From Thermopetrobacter sp964430935 (GTDB lineage Bacteria; Pseudomonadota; Alphaproteobacteria; Rhizobiales; Aestuariivirgaceae), in NCBI GenBank assembly GCA_964430935.1, contig CAYSHK010000075.1, positions 1 through 31,173 of the forward strand: 31,173 bases of DNA, read 5' to 3'. A program made the translations under genes and the position numbers. The notes under the pieces are model-generated. The model was not told the DNA's origin. It ran no database searches and saw nothing but the letters and a program-made list of their open reading frames with translations. This document shows, piece by piece, positions 1 through 10,143 of the stretch (within the stretch, counting starts at the first letter, position 1; each line of letters starts with the position of its first letter).

Positions 1-157
1 CGGAATGGTCGAGAGAGCCGGCATCGGCGTCGCCCTGCACGCCAAGCCGGTTCTGCGGAAGGTGGCGGACGTGCGCATCGACCACGGCGACCTCACCGCC
101 CTGCTCTACATCCAGGGATACCGCAAGGACGAATTCGTCACCGACGGGGACCGGTAG
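1..157 (+). CDS. serB: Phosphoserine phosphatase, C-terminal end (partial)
   Basis: The first 52 codons visible, read from base 2, end at a TAG at 155-157 and encode the C-terminal tail of a SerB-type HAD phosphatase. The segments AGIGVALHAKPVLR and DHGDLTALLYIQGY match the conserved end of the family, which hydrolyses O-phosphoserine to serine in the last step of serine biosynthesis. The HAD catalytic aspartates lie upstream of the window and cannot be checked. The gene converges on the Do protease gene, leaving about 60 bp between the stops. serB beside the hflKC-protease operon is, from memory, common in alphaproteobacteria, which supports the call. Confidence 0.85.
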   Translation, partial: GMVERAGIGVALHAKPVLRKVADVRIDHGDLTALLYIQGYRKDEFVTDGDR

Positions 158-183
158 CGTCCGCCCCCGCACGGACCATGACA

Positions 184-211
184 CCGGCCGCGCGGAATAC
201 GGAGCGGCCGG
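184..211. terminator. GC-rich hairpin between convergent serB and degP
   Basis: A perfect 8-bp inverted repeat, CCGGCCGC at 184-191 and GCGGCCGG at 204-211, encloses a 12-nt loop. It sits in the short gap between the two convergent stop codons, where a bidirectional terminator would be expected. No T-tract follows on either strand, so the terminator role is inferred from position only. Confidence 0.35.
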
Positions 212-216
212 AACCG

Positions 217-1716
<1,500 letters not shown>

Positions 1717-1745
1717 CTCCACGATCCTCTTCACCGTTTTCCTGC

Positions 1746-1791
1746 GGGCCGTCCGGGCGGTCGGCCCGACCGGACGATGCCGGCATCGTCC
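1746..1791 (-). other. Two consecutive hairpins between hflC and degP, one a perfect 20-bp palindrome
   Basis: The palindrome GGACGATGCCGGCATCGTCC at 1772-1791 touches the last base of the hflC stop codon. A second inverted repeat, CGGGCCG at 1745-1751 with CGGCCCG at 1762-1768, lies just downstream. Neither is followed by a T-tract. In the transcript both could fold, so they may partly terminate transcription, protect the hflKC message 3' end or bind a dimeric protein. All three roles are inference. Confidence 0.5.
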
Positions 1792-2708
1792 TACTGCGCC
1801 GGCGCGGGCGTTCCCGTGCCGTTTCCGCGGCCCTTGAGAGGCCGTTCGGAGGAATTCCCGAAATAGCGGAAGAACTCCGACTTCGGCTCCACCACCAGCG
1901 TCGCGCCATCTGTCAGGCTCTGTTCGTAGGCCTTCATGGAGCGGTAGAAGGCGAAGAAATCCCTGTCCCTGCCGAAGGCCTTCGCAAAGACCGCGTTGCG
2001 TTCGGCATCGCCCTGGCCACGGATGATCTCGGCCTCCTTCTGCGCGTTGGCCACCATCTCGACCTTCTGACGGTCGGCCTCCGCGGTAATCTTCGCCGCC
2101 TTGGCCCGGCCCACGGCGCGCAGTTCCGCCGCTTCGGCGAAGCGTTCGGCGTTCATGCGCTCGTAGGTGTCCTTGAGCACCTCCGGCAGCAGGTCGGTCC
2201 GGCGGATGCGCACGTCTACCACCTCGATGCCCAGATCCAGCGCCTCGGGACGCACCATCTGCGCGATCTCGCGCATCATGGCCTCGCGGTCCTTGGAAAG
2301 GGCCGAATCGAAGGTCCGGCGGCCGTACACGGCCCTGAGCGCGGCTTCGATGCGCGGTTCCAGACGGCTCTTGGCCCGCGTCAGGGACGCTCCGACACGC
2401 TCCAGGAAGCGGCGCGGGTCCTTGATCCGCAGCACCGTGATGGCATCCACCAGATAGCGGCGGCCATCGACCACCTGCACCGCCTTGTCGGGCGTGTCGA
2501 AGAACAGGATGCGGTCGTCCACCCGCACCAGCTCGTCGAGTATCGGGACCTTGAAGTTCAGGCCCGGTTCGCGCACCACCTTCTGGATCTTGCCGAAACG
2601 CACGATGAGCACCTGCTCCCGCTCGTCCACGACATAGAGGGCCGACCAGAGCAGAAAGGCGATCGCCGCCAGCAGGATCGCGCCCAAGGTCTTCATGCCG
2701 TTGTTCAT
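1791..2708 (-). CDS. hflC: HflC, stomatin/prohibitin-like regulator of FtsH
   Basis: This 305-aa SPFH-family membrane protein has one N-terminal transmembrane segment (about residues 7-27) followed by a prohibitin-type domain that includes VVDEREQVLIVRFGKI. HflC and HflK form a large cage around the membrane protease FtsH and modulate its proteolysis. The start ATG overlaps the hflK stop as ATGA, so translation is probably coupled. A long frame continues upstream of this start through the hflK region, but it is only the alternate frame of hflK; it is neither a fusion nor a frameshift. The length is normal for the family. Confidence 0.96.
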   Translation of the reverse strand: MNNGMKTLGAILLAAIAFLLWSALYVVDEREQVLIVRFGKIQKVVREPGLNFKVPILDELVRVDDRILFFDTPDKAVQVVDGRRYLVDAITVLRIKDPRRFLERVGASLTRAKSRLEPRIEAALRAVYGRRTFDSALSKDREAMMREIAQMVRPEALDLGIEVVDVRIRRTDLLPEVLKDTYERMNAERFAEAAELRAVGRAKAAKITAEADRQKVEMVANAQKEAEIIRGQGDAERNAVFAKAFGRDRDFFAFYRSMKAYEQSLTDGATLVVEPKSEFFRYFGNSSERPLKGRGNGTGTPAPAQ

Positions 2709-3823
2709 TGGCCGATCCTCCCCTGGGTCTTCATGGACTGGCCGTCCGTGGCGCGCCCCAGCCTGTCGAGCGGCAGGTAGGGAACGACCGCGCCGCCCTT
2801 CTCCCCGTCGAGAATGAACTTGTTCGCCTTGCCCATCACCTTCTCCAGGGTCTCTATGTAGATCCGCCTGCGGGTCACCTCCGGCGCCTTGCGGTATTCC
2901 TCCAGCACCTGTTCGAAGCGGGCGGCCTCGCCCTGCGCCTCGGCGACCACCTTCGCCTTGTAGGCCTTGGCCTGCTCGATGATCTGGGCGGCGCGTCCGC
3001 GCGCCTCGCCGAGCACCCTGTTGCGGTAGCGTTCGGCCTCGCGGATGAACTTGTTCTGATTCTGCTCGGCGCGCTGCACCTCCTCGAAGGCATCCAGCAC
3101 CTGCGGCGGCGGATCGGCCTTCTCCAGCTGCACGGATGTCACCACGATGCCGGCCTTGTAGGCATCGAGCGTCTTCTGGATCAGCTCGCGCACCTCCTCC
3201 TGGGCCTTGACGCGCCCACGGGTGCGGATCTCTTCCGCCGGGGTGCGCCCGACCACCTCGCGCATGGCGCTTTCCGCGACCATCCGGGCGAGAGACTGCG
3301 GATCGCGCACGTCGAAGAGATATTCCTTCGGATCCCTGATGCGCCACAGCACCGTGAACTTGATGTCCACGATGTTCTGGTCGCCGGCGAGCATGAGGCT
3401 TTCGTCGTTGGTGCCGCCGAAGGAGAGCTTGTTCTCCTTTTCGATCTTGGGCTTCTCGACGGTCTCGATCGGCCAGAGGGCGAAATGCAGGCCCGGCCCC
3501 GTCGTCCGGTCGTACTTGCCGAAACGCAGCACCACGCCCGCCTCGTCCGGCTGCACGCGATAGAAGCTGTTCATGCCCCAGACCACGCCGACGGCGACAA
3601 GCACCGCGAGCCAGACGGCCTTGCCGCCGAAACCGGAAGAGGAACCACGGCCGCCCCGGCCTCCGGAACCTCCGCCGAAAATGTCGCGGAGCTTGTTCTG
3701 CGCCTGTCGGATGATTTCCTCGAGATCCGGCGGCGTGCCGCCTCCGGACGGGCCGGACGGCCTTTTCGGCCCCTGCCCCCAGGGGCCGCCGGACGGGCCG
3801 CCCCCCTGATTGCTCCATGGCAT
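2705..3823 (-). CDS. hflK: HflK, FtsH-regulating SPFH membrane protein
   Basis: This 372-aa protein has the typical HflK architecture. A glycine- and proline-rich N-terminal tail (residues 1-66) precedes a transmembrane segment (about 68-84) and an SPFH domain beginning YRVQPDEAGVVLRFGKY. A charged coiled-coil region rich in Glu, Ala and Arg follows. The start is fixed by ATG at 3823 with CAGGAGAGG about 8 nt upstream; longer in-frame extensions run through the divergent promoter region and are unlikely. It is the first gene of hflK-hflC-degP and overlaps hflC by 4 nt. The HflK-HflC complex sits in the cytoplasmic membrane facing the periplasm. Confidence 0.96.
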   Translation of the reverse strand: MPWSNQGGGPSGGPWGQGPKRPSGPSGGGTPPDLEEIIRQAQNKLRDIFGGGSGGRGGRGSSSGFGGKAVWLAVLVAVGVVWGMNSFYRVQPDEAGVVLRFGKYDRTTGPGLHFALWPIETVEKPKIEKENKLSFGGTNDESLMLAGDQNIVDIKFTVLWRIRDPKEYLFDVRDPQSLARMVAESAMREVVGRTPAEEIRTRGRVKAQEEVRELIQKTLDAYKAGIVVTSVQLEKADPPPQVLDAFEEVQRAEQNQNKFIREAERYRNRVLGEARGRAAQIIEQAKAYKAKVVAEAQGEAARFEQVLEEYRKAPEVTRRRIYIETLEKVMGKANKFILDGEKGGAVVPYLPLDRLGRATDGQSMKTQGRIGQ

Positions 3824-3876
3824 GTGCGCAACCTCTCCTGATTTTAATGGAAAGACGCTTGACGCATCGTTTCCCC

Positions 3877-3893
3877 GCGGGCTTCCTGCCCGC
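3877..3893 (-). other. Leader hairpin upstream of hflK
   Basis: GCGGGC at 3877-3882 and GCCCGC at 3888-3893 form a perfect 6-bp stem with a 5-nt loop. If hflKC transcription starts near 3905, as the proposed promoter implies, the hairpin would lie about 12 nt from the 5' end of the transcript, where it could stabilise the message. Its function is inferred. Confidence 0.35.
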
Positions 3894-3910
3894 AATTCCC
3901 GAACCTGAGT

Positions 3911-3940
3911 GTATAGGACAGGCGCGAGATGAAAGTCCAA
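3911..3940 (-). promoter_or_regulatory. Possible promoter for hflK-hflC-degP
   Basis: On the minus strand a TTGGAC hexamer (3935-3940) is separated by 18 bp from CTATAC (3911-3916), resembling alphaproteobacterial housekeeping promoters with a CTATA-type -10. It overlaps the start of the divergent ChaN-like gene. The predicted leader is about 80 nt. The match is modest and position is the main support. Confidence 0.35.
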
Positions 3941-4993
3941 CGACAATCCTGTAATGATTCCACCTTGCGACGAGCCGCTGCGGGTTTTCTCATGCTGGCG
4001 ATCTCCGCCACCGGCGCGTCCGCCGCGGAGGCTCCCTTCGGCTCCTGGCAAACCCGGCTCGATGCCGACAGTCCCCTCGTGGGGCGCATGATCGACACCC
4101 GAACCGGCCGCCGGCTCACCCGGGCCGATGTGGAGAAGCGGGTCCGCAAGGCCCCGATCGTGCTTCTGGGCGAGGTGCACGACAATCCGGACCACCACCG
4201 CATCCAGGCGGAGCTGCTGCGCGCCTTCGCCAAGGGGCGGAAGAAGCCGCCCGCCGTGGTCTACGAGATGATCACGACGGACCGGGACGGTGCGCTGGAA
4301 GCGCTGAAGGGCGCCGGGAAGCTGTCCGCCGGGGCCGTCTTCGACATCGTGGATTGGGACAACTCCGGCTGGCCCTCCCGCGACGTGTACGAACCGGTGA
4401 TGAAGGCCACCGTGGAGGTTTCGGGCGTGCCGGTGGCCGGCGGCCTGCCGAAGGACATGGTGCGCGCCATCGGCCGGAAGGGGCTGGCCGCCCTGAGCCG
4501 GCAGCGGATCGGGGAGCTGAAGCTCGGCCCCCTGCCGCCGGAGCTGGAGAAGCGGCTGGAGCGGGACATCGTGAAGAGCCACTGCGACATGATTCCCCCT
4601 TCCGCCGCCAGGGCCATGAGCCCCGTGCAGCGCACCCGCGACGCCCTGCTGGCGAAGCGGACGGCGGACGCCTTCCGCCGCCGCGGCTCGGCGGCCGTGA
4701 TCACCGGCAACGGCCATGCCCGCAAGGACCGCGGCGTGCCCTTCTATCTCGCGCGCCACGACTACCTGCCGCCGCACGGAAAGGGATCGCGTCCCCTCGT
4801 GGTGCGGCTCGTCGAGGCACGCGGAGATGCCGAAAAGGTGGAGGACCTGATGCCGGAAGGCACGAAACCGGCAGATCTCGCCGACATCGTGATCGTGACG
4901 CCCCGCGCCGAGCGCGAGGACCCGTGCAAGGGATTCCGCCGCTTTCTCGACCGCAAGAGGAAGAAGAGCGAAAAGCACGGAAAACCGGAATGA
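3929..4993 (+). CDS. ChaN-like haem-binding family protein, exported
   Basis: This 354-aa protein belongs to the ChaN / DUF399 family (COG3016). The conserved motif LLGEVHDNPDHHRIQ lies at about residues 79-93, and a second family motif, ITGNGHARKDRGVPFYL, lies in the C-terminal part. E. coli-type ChaN proteins bind iron or haem at the outer membrane. An N-terminal signal peptide is visible (hydrophobic residues 17-32, cleavage near ASA/AEA). There is no lipobox cysteine, so this member looks soluble and periplasmic rather than a lipoprotein. The lysine/arginine-rich C-terminal tail (RKRKKSEKHGK) is unusual. It is transcribed divergently from hflK. The family call is firm; the haem-binding role is by analogy. 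Confidence 0.8.
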   Translation: MKVQRQSCNDSTLRRAAAGFLMLAISATGASAAEAPFGSWQTRLDADSPLVGRMIDTRTGRRLTRADVEKRVRKAPIVLLGEVHDNPDHHRIQAELLRAFAKGRKKPPAVVYEMITTDRDGALEALKGAGKLSAGAVFDIVDWDNSGWPSRDVYEPVMKATVEVSGVPVAGGLPKDMVRAIGRKGLAALSRQRIGELKLGPLPPELEKRLERDIVKSHCDMIPPSAARAMSPVQRTRDALLAKRTADAFRRRGSAAVITGNGHARKDRGVPFYLARHDYLPPHGKGSRPLVVRLVEARGDAEKVEDLMPEGTKPADLADIVIVTPRAEREDPCKGFRRFLDRKRKKSEKHGKPE

Positions 4994-5008
4994 CGTGGAA
5001 AGGGGAGG

Positions 5009-5084
<76 letters not shown>

Positions 5085-5132
5085 CCATCCGCGCGGGACG
5101 ACCGGCCATGCGGCTCATCCCCGCGCCCGCGC

Positions 5133-5161
5133 GTTATAGAGAATGACCGCCGTGCTGGCAA
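5133..5161 (-). promoter_or_regulatory. Promoter of tRNA-Phe
   Basis: On the minus strand TTGCCA (5156-5161) is followed after exactly 17 bp by TATAAC (5133-5138). The sequence just after the -10 is GC-only (GCGCGGGCGCGGGG), like the GC-rich discriminators of stringently controlled stable-RNA promoters. Predicted transcription starts near 5126, giving a leader of about 40 nt before the mature tRNA 5' end. Confidence 0.65.
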
Positions 5162-5230
5162 GGCATTTTGCAGGGATTTTTTGCCGCCTCGCCCGGCCGC
5201 GCCGGACGTCCCTCCGATGGAAGGGAAGCC

Positions 5231-7327
5231 TCACCTGCGTTCGGCCCACCAGGCCAGTCCCAGCAGCAGCAGGGCCAGGGCGAGCATGGGCAGGGTCGCG
5301 AACAGGGCCCGCCGCTCCACCGCCAGCAGCCGCGTCGCTCCGGCCTCCTTCAGCCCCAGCCAGCCGCCGCCGGCCATGGCGCGATCCGCCGGCACCTTGA
5401 CGAGACGCGGCAGCGACACGCCCTTTCCATCCGCGATCCAGCGCACCGCACCGCCGGTCAGGGTGGTCAGCGGCTTCAGAATGTCGCCGGTCGCCGTCAG
5501 CGCGCGCATCTCCAGGCTGTCGATGTCGCCCATGGCCGCCAGCCTCTCGAGGGAGCCGCTCTTCAGGCGGTAGAGGCCCGGCCGGGCGTCCTTCACCAGT
5601 CCGCGCCACACGCCCGGCTCCACCCGCCGCATGGGAAGCACGCTCCTCTCTCCGTCCGGCCCGGTCACCTCCACCGGCGGCGGCGCGTCGGCCATGGTCC
5701 TGCGCGTCACCGACAGGCCGCGCGCCGTGGCCACGCCCTCCAGGGCCTCCTCCTCGAGATCCGGCTCCTTCATCAGCCAGTGGGCGAGCCTGCGCATCAG
5801 CTCCACATAGGGCCCGCCACCGTCGTACTTGCGCGCCCACAACCAGATGTGATCGGACAGCAGCGTGGCGATGCGCCCCTCCCCCTTGCGGGCCAGCACC
5901 AGCAGCGGCCTGCCGTCCGGCCCGGTCATGACCACCTGCGCGTCGCCGTCCACGTCGGCGTCCACGGCCCGGAACCAGCGCCCCCAGCGCGGCGGAGCAT
6001 CTCCCGTCCCCGCCCCGGCCAGGCCGCGCGTCACGGGATGACGGCGCCCCTTCTCCGGCACCGCGGGGCGGAACGGGCGTCGCACCACGCCCCCGGCGGG
6101 GCGGGCCGGAACGACGTCCGAGAGGCCGGTGTTGTAGAGGGAGTAGACGCCGGCGTACTCCGGCCCGGCGGTCAGCAGGACGGCCCCGCCGTTCCGCACG
6201 TAGCGCGCCACGTTGGCCATGTAGACGGCGGGCAGGATGGCCCGCCGCTGATAGCGGTCGAAGATGATGAGATCGAAGCTGTCCAGCTTCTCCACGAAGA
6301 GCTCGCGGGTCGGAAACGCGATGAGCGCCAGTTCGCGGATCGGCGTCCCGTCCTGCTTCTCCGGCGGACGCAGAATGGTGAAATGCACCAGATCCACCGA
6401 CGGATCGGCCTTGAGCAGATTGCGCCAGGTGCGCTCGCCCGGATGCGGCTCGCCGGAGATCAGCAGCACGCGCAGACGGTCGCGCACGCCCTTGGTGACC
6501 ACCACCGCATGATTGTTGCGCAGCGAGAGTTCGCCTCCGGCCATGGGCTCGGCGATGATCTCCACGATGTTCTGCCCGGCGTGTCCGACCGGCAGGTCCA
6601 TCTCCACGGGCTTGCCGGGCGTCACCTTCAGTACGCCCCATTCCTCGCCGTCCACCCGTATGGTCACCGCGATCCGTCCGCCCTTCGTCCCCCCGTTCTG
6701 TTCGACGTGGAAACGGATGGTGCGCTGCTTGCCGACGATGCCGTAGCGGGCGGCCCTGTCCACCACCACGCGGCGGTCGCGTTCGTTCCTGCGGCCGTCG
6801 ATCAGCACGTGCACCGGCCCCGAATAGCCGGGAGGCAGGGCGTCCTCCGGATTTTCGGGCATGTCGTGCACCCGCCCGTCGGTCACCAGCAGCGCCCCGG
6901 CGAAGCGTTCCGGCGGCACGTCCGCAAGCGCCTCGCGCAGCGCAGCGACGAGCTCCGTGCCGTCCCGCCCGTCGCGCGGGCGCAGCACCACCTGCCGGAC
7001 CTCCGTATTCTCCAGTCCGCCCAGCATGGCGCGCAATTCCTCTTCGGCCCGGCGCACCCGCTCCATGCGTCCGTCCACCGTCTGGCTGGCCGACCGGTCG
7101 AGGACCAGCACCGCGATGTCGGTCAGCGGCTGGCGCTTCTCGCGCTCCAGACGCGGGTCCAGCAGGGCCAGCAGAAGGACGCCCAGCGCCAGCAGACGCA
7201 CCAGGGCGGAGGCCCTGCGCCCTCCCTTCCACCACAGGAGCAGCACCAGCCCGGCCCCGGCCAGCGCCAGAACGGCGACGAGCCAGGGATCGAGCAGAGG
7301 CTGGAAGACGATGGAGGTCCGCGTCAC
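5231..7327 (-). CDS. Membrane protein with VWA-like and glutamine-amidotransferase-like regions
   Basis: This 698-aa protein has two N-terminal membrane helices (about 15-33 and 41-57). A VWA-like region opens with LVLDRSAS at about residues 74-81, a DxSxS metal-binding (MIDAS) motif. The central part resembles class I amidotransferase-like folds (FDLIIFDRYQRRAILP, then RNGGAVLLTAGPEY). A final membrane helix lies near the C-terminus (about 674-693, ending WWAERR). The start is a GTG overlapping the stop of the upstream DUF4159 gene as GTGA. It is the last gene of the moxR operon. By analogy with BatA/BatB-type systems it may be a membrane-anchored partner of the MoxR ATPase; its substrate is unknown. 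An active amidotransferase cysteine is not evident. Confidence 0.75.
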   Translation of the reverse strand: MTRTSIVFQPLLDPWLVAVLALAGAGLVLLLWWKGGRRASALVRLLALGVLLLALLDPRLEREKRQPLTDIAVLVLDRSASQTVDGRMERVRRAEEELRAMLGGLENTEVRQVVLRPRDGRDGTELVAALREALADVPPERFAGALLVTDGRVHDMPENPEDALPPGYSGPVHVLIDGRRNERDRRVVVDRAARYGIVGKQRTIRFHVEQNGGTKGGRIAVTIRVDGEEWGVLKVTPGKPVEMDLPVGHAGQNIVEIIAEPMAGGELSLRNNHAVVVTKGVRDRLRVLLISGEPHPGERTWRNLLKADPSVDLVHFTILRPPEKQDGTPIRELALIAFPTRELFVEKLDSFDLIIFDRYQRRAILPAVYMANVARYVRNGGAVLLTAGPEYAGVYSLYNTGLSDVVPARPAGGVVRRPFRPAVPEKGRRHPVTRGLAGAGTGDAPPRWGRWFRAVDADVDGDAQVVMTGPDGRPLLVLARKGEGRIATLLSDHIWLWARKYDGGGPYVELMRRLAHWLMKEPDLEEEALEGVATARGLSVTRRTMADAPPPVEVTGPDGERSVLPMRRVEPGVWRGLVKDARPGLYRLKSGSLERLAAMGDIDSLEMRALTATGDILKPLTTLTGGAVRWIADGKGVSLPRLVKVPADRAMAGGGWLGLKEAGATRLLAVERRALFATLPMLALALLLLGLAWWAERR

Positions 7328-10143
7328 TGCCCCAGCCTCCTCAGTATCGCGGGGATGTGCACCTGGTCGGCCTTGTAGTTGCCGGTGAGCGCGTACATCA
7401 CGATGTTGATGCCGGCGCGGATGGCATATTCACGCTGCCGCGCCCCGCCGGGAATCACGGGCAGGAGGGGCCGGCCCGCCGGCGTCAGCGCCCAGGCCCC
7501 GGCCATGTCGTTCCCCGTGATCAGGATGGCGGAGACGCCGTCCGCGTTGCCGGTGGAGAGCCTGCGCCGCTCGCGACCGGCGGAGGTGGCCTCCACCCAC
7601 AGGGGCGAACCGGTGAACCGGCCCGGGAAATCCTTGATGAGATAGAACGAACGGGTCAGCACGTGCCGCCTCGGAGCGGGCTCGAGCGGCGGCACGTCGA
7701 GATCGGAGAGAATGCGCCGCAGGGCCTCGCGCGCCGGGGTCGCGCCCCCGGACAGCTCCGCATCGGGAGCGTCTCTCGTGTCGAACAGGATCGTGCCGCC
7801 GTTCTTCAGATAGACGTCCAGCTTCGCCACCGCCTTCGGGGACAGCTTCGGCGCATCCGGCAGCACGGGCCAGTAGATCAGCGGAAAGAAGGCGATCTCG
7901 TCGCGCTCGATGTCCACGGCCATGGGCTCGCCCGGCTCCACGGAGGTGCGCTGCGTGAGGAAGGCCGAAAGCCCGGAGAGCCCGGCCCGCGACACCTCGT
8001 CCACCTCGCCGTCGCCGGTGACCACGTAGGCGAACCGCGTCCTCTCCGTGGCCTTCATGGCGAACTCCAGCGCCCGTCCTCCGTCCTTTCCGGCCGCCTC
8101 GGCGGCATGCGCCACGCCCGGAGGAAACGCGGGCGCCAGAAGCAGGATCCCCGCCAGCACGGAGGCCGTCGCGGCACGCCGCCGTCCCAGCGCGCCGGCG
8201 ATCCACAGCATCGCCAGCGTGTCCAGCAGGAAGAGGACAAAGGCGGCGACGAACAGGGCCGGAGCGAAGTCCCGCGCCGGGCGGGTGGCGTATCCCGCCG
8301 TCGCCAGCCCCGCCGGCAGCATCTTCGGCATGACGCCTTCCGCCATGAGATTCAGGGCGCGCACGGCGCCGTCCCGCACGTACAGACCGGGCGGATGCAT
8401 CGCGGAAGGACGGGTCGCGTCGAACTTCTCCGCGCGCACCGGCTGCGCCTCCGCGGGCGGCGCGACCAGATTGCCGAAGCCGTCGAGCACCTTCCAGGGC
8501 GTCCACGGACCGTTGACCGCGCGCTCCTTGCCGGGGGCGGCGGCGCGCCCACCCTCCGCCACCGCCCGGGCGGCGGGGGCGAGGTCGAGGATGCGCCCGA
8601 GAATGTCCACGAACAGCCCGGACATGGGAAGGTTCGACCATTCGGGACTGGCCGTGGTGTGCACGAGGACGATCAGTCCATTCCCTTCGCGGCGCGCGGT
8701 AATGAGCGGCGTTCCATCCTCCAGCGCCGCCCACGTGCGGTCCGCCAGCTCCGGCCCCGGTTCGGCCAGCACCTGGCGGGTGACGCGCACCTCGCGGTCC
8801 GGGCTCAGGCCGGCCAGCGGCGAGGAACGCGGAAACGGCGCCAGCGCCTGCGGCTTCTCCCAGCTCAGCGCCGCGCCGAGCTGTCGCCCGCCGGCCCGCA
8901 GCCGCACCGGCACGAGATCGTCGTGCTCCCCGGCCATGCGCGGACCGGAGAAGCGCAGCAGCACGCCGCCCTTGCGCACCCACGCGGCGATCCTGTCGCG
9001 CCGCGCCCGGTCCAGCCGGCCCACGTCGGCCAGAATCAGCATGGAGAGCCCCGGACCGAGCCGCCCATCCACCATGGCCAGCGACTGCGCCTCCGCCACC
9101 TCCGCCATCGGCTGGAGCGCACGCACGATGTAGTAGACCGGCGACAGAAGGGGCTGTCCCCGCCCGCGCGTCTCCCCGGAGAAGACGAGAACGCTCTTGC
9201 GGCGGAAACGGTCGTCGAACAGCCATGCGGCGCCCGCGTGTCCCTGTCCGGAGACGGTCAGGAGCGCCGCCTCGTTTCGGATGGCCAGCGGCAGGGAGAG
9301 CGCGGTCCAGGCCTTCCGGGCGTTGCCGTGGAAGACGACGGGAGCGTCGGCCAGCGGCCGGCCGTTGCGGGCGCGCACCACGATCCGCGTCCGCTCCGCG
9401 CTCCGGGCATCGGCCCGCATGACCGGAACCTGGAGACGTCCGCCGTTCTGCAGAGGCCGCCCCACGGCGAGCGGAAGATCCTCCGCGCCGGGGGAAAGGA
9501 CGTCCAGCCGCCCGCCTACGACCGTCAGTCCGTCGGCGAAGGTCGCCGCGTGACCATAGTCCAGCCCGTCCGACAGCCAAAGCGCCTGCGTGGCCCGCAC
9601 GCCCTGCCGGCGCAACCGGTCGAGCAGCCGGGGCCGGTCCGGCGTCAGGGCCTTCGGTGCGAGGGCGGCCAGCCCCCTGCGCACCTCCTCCGCCTTCCGC
9701 GCCGCCAGGGAGGGCGCCGCGGCCCCCGCCACCGTGGTGGCCAGCACGACGGGACGGCCGCGACGCGCCGCCTCGTCGAGAACGCCGCCCAGGGTCTCCA
9801 TGATCCGCGTCCAGTTGCGCGCCGCCGCCCAGCCGTCGTCCACCACCACCAGAAGCGGCCCCCCGGCGGTCAGGGAGATTCTGGACGGCGGAGGAATGCG
9901 CGGACCGGCGACGGCGAGAATCACCAGCGCCGCCAGCATCAGACGCAGCGCCACGAGCCACCATGGGGTGCGCGCGGCCTCCTCCTCCTTCGGTTTCAGA
10001 CCGAGAAGGATGCGGAAGGGCGGAAAGCGCACCGTTCTGGGACGGGGCGGCACCGCCCGCAGCAGCCACCAGATCACGGGCAGCGCGAGAAGCGCCACCA
10101 GCGCGGCCGGGTTCGCGAACGTCAGCGCGGAAAGCCAGTTCAT
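7324..10143 (-). CDS. BatA-like N-terminal domain / DUF4159 membrane protein
   Basis: This 939-aa protein begins with the double-transmembrane module of BatA-type proteins (residues 1-80: MNWLSALTFANPAALVALLALPVIWWLL, then a second helix after PWWLVALRLML, each typical of the family). A VWA-like domain follows, but its metal site reads VVVDDGWA, so the DxSxS motif is degenerate. Two further helices precede a C-terminal DUF4159 domain (about the last 220 residues), which includes FFPLIYWPVLPDAP and YLKNGGTILFDTRD. Start and stop both overlap neighbours (ATGA with DUF58, GTGA with the next gene), implying fixed stoichiometry. The family is common beside moxR and DUF58 genes in alphaproteobacteria, but no biochemical function is established that I know of. 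Confidence 0.82.
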   Translation of the reverse strand: MNWLSALTFANPAALVALLALPVIWWLLRAVPPRPRTVRFPPFRILLGLKPKEEEAARTPWWLVALRLMLAALVILAVAGPRIPPPSRISLTAGGPLLVVVDDGWAAARNWTRIMETLGGVLDEAARRGRPVVLATTVAGAAAPSLAARKAEEVRRGLAALAPKALTPDRPRLLDRLRRQGVRATQALWLSDGLDYGHAATFADGLTVVGGRLDVLSPGAEDLPLAVGRPLQNGGRLQVPVMRADARSAERTRIVVRARNGRPLADAPVVFHGNARKAWTALSLPLAIRNEAALLTVSGQGHAGAAWLFDDRFRRKSVLVFSGETRGRGQPLLSPVYYIVRALQPMAEVAEAQSLAMVDGRLGPGLSMLILADVGRLDRARRDRIAAWVRKGGVLLRFSGPRMAGEHDDLVPVRLRAGGRQLGAALSWEKPQALAPFPRSSPLAGLSPDREVRVTRQVLAEPGPELADRTWAALEDGTPLITARREGNGLIVLVHTTASPEWSNLPMSGLFVDILGRILDLAPAARAVAEGGRAAAPGKERAVNGPWTPWKVLDGFGNLVAPPAEAQPVRAEKFDATRPSAMHPPGLYVRDGAVRALNLMAEGVMPKMLPAGLATAGYATRPARDFAPALFVAAFVLFLLDTLAMLWIAGALGRRRAATASVLAGILLLAPAFPPGVAHAAEAAGKDGGRALEFAMKATERTRFAYVVTGDGEVDEVSRAGLSGLSAFLTQRTSVEPGEPMAVDIERDEIAFFPLIYWPVLPDAPKLSPKAVAKLDVYLKNGGTILFDTRDAPDAELSGGATPAREALRRILSDLDVPPLEPAPRRHVLTRSFYLIKDFPGRFTGSPLWVEATSAGRERRRLSTGNADGVSAILITGNDMAGAWALTPAGRPLLPVIPGGARQREYAIRAGINIVMYALTGNYKADQVHIPAILRRLGQ

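Noticed and set aside
1791..3818. Apparent HflK-HflC fusion or frameshift, because one frame runs through both genes
   Set aside because: HflK is intact in its own frame and stops at an ATGA overlap with HflC. The upstream part of the long frame is noise.
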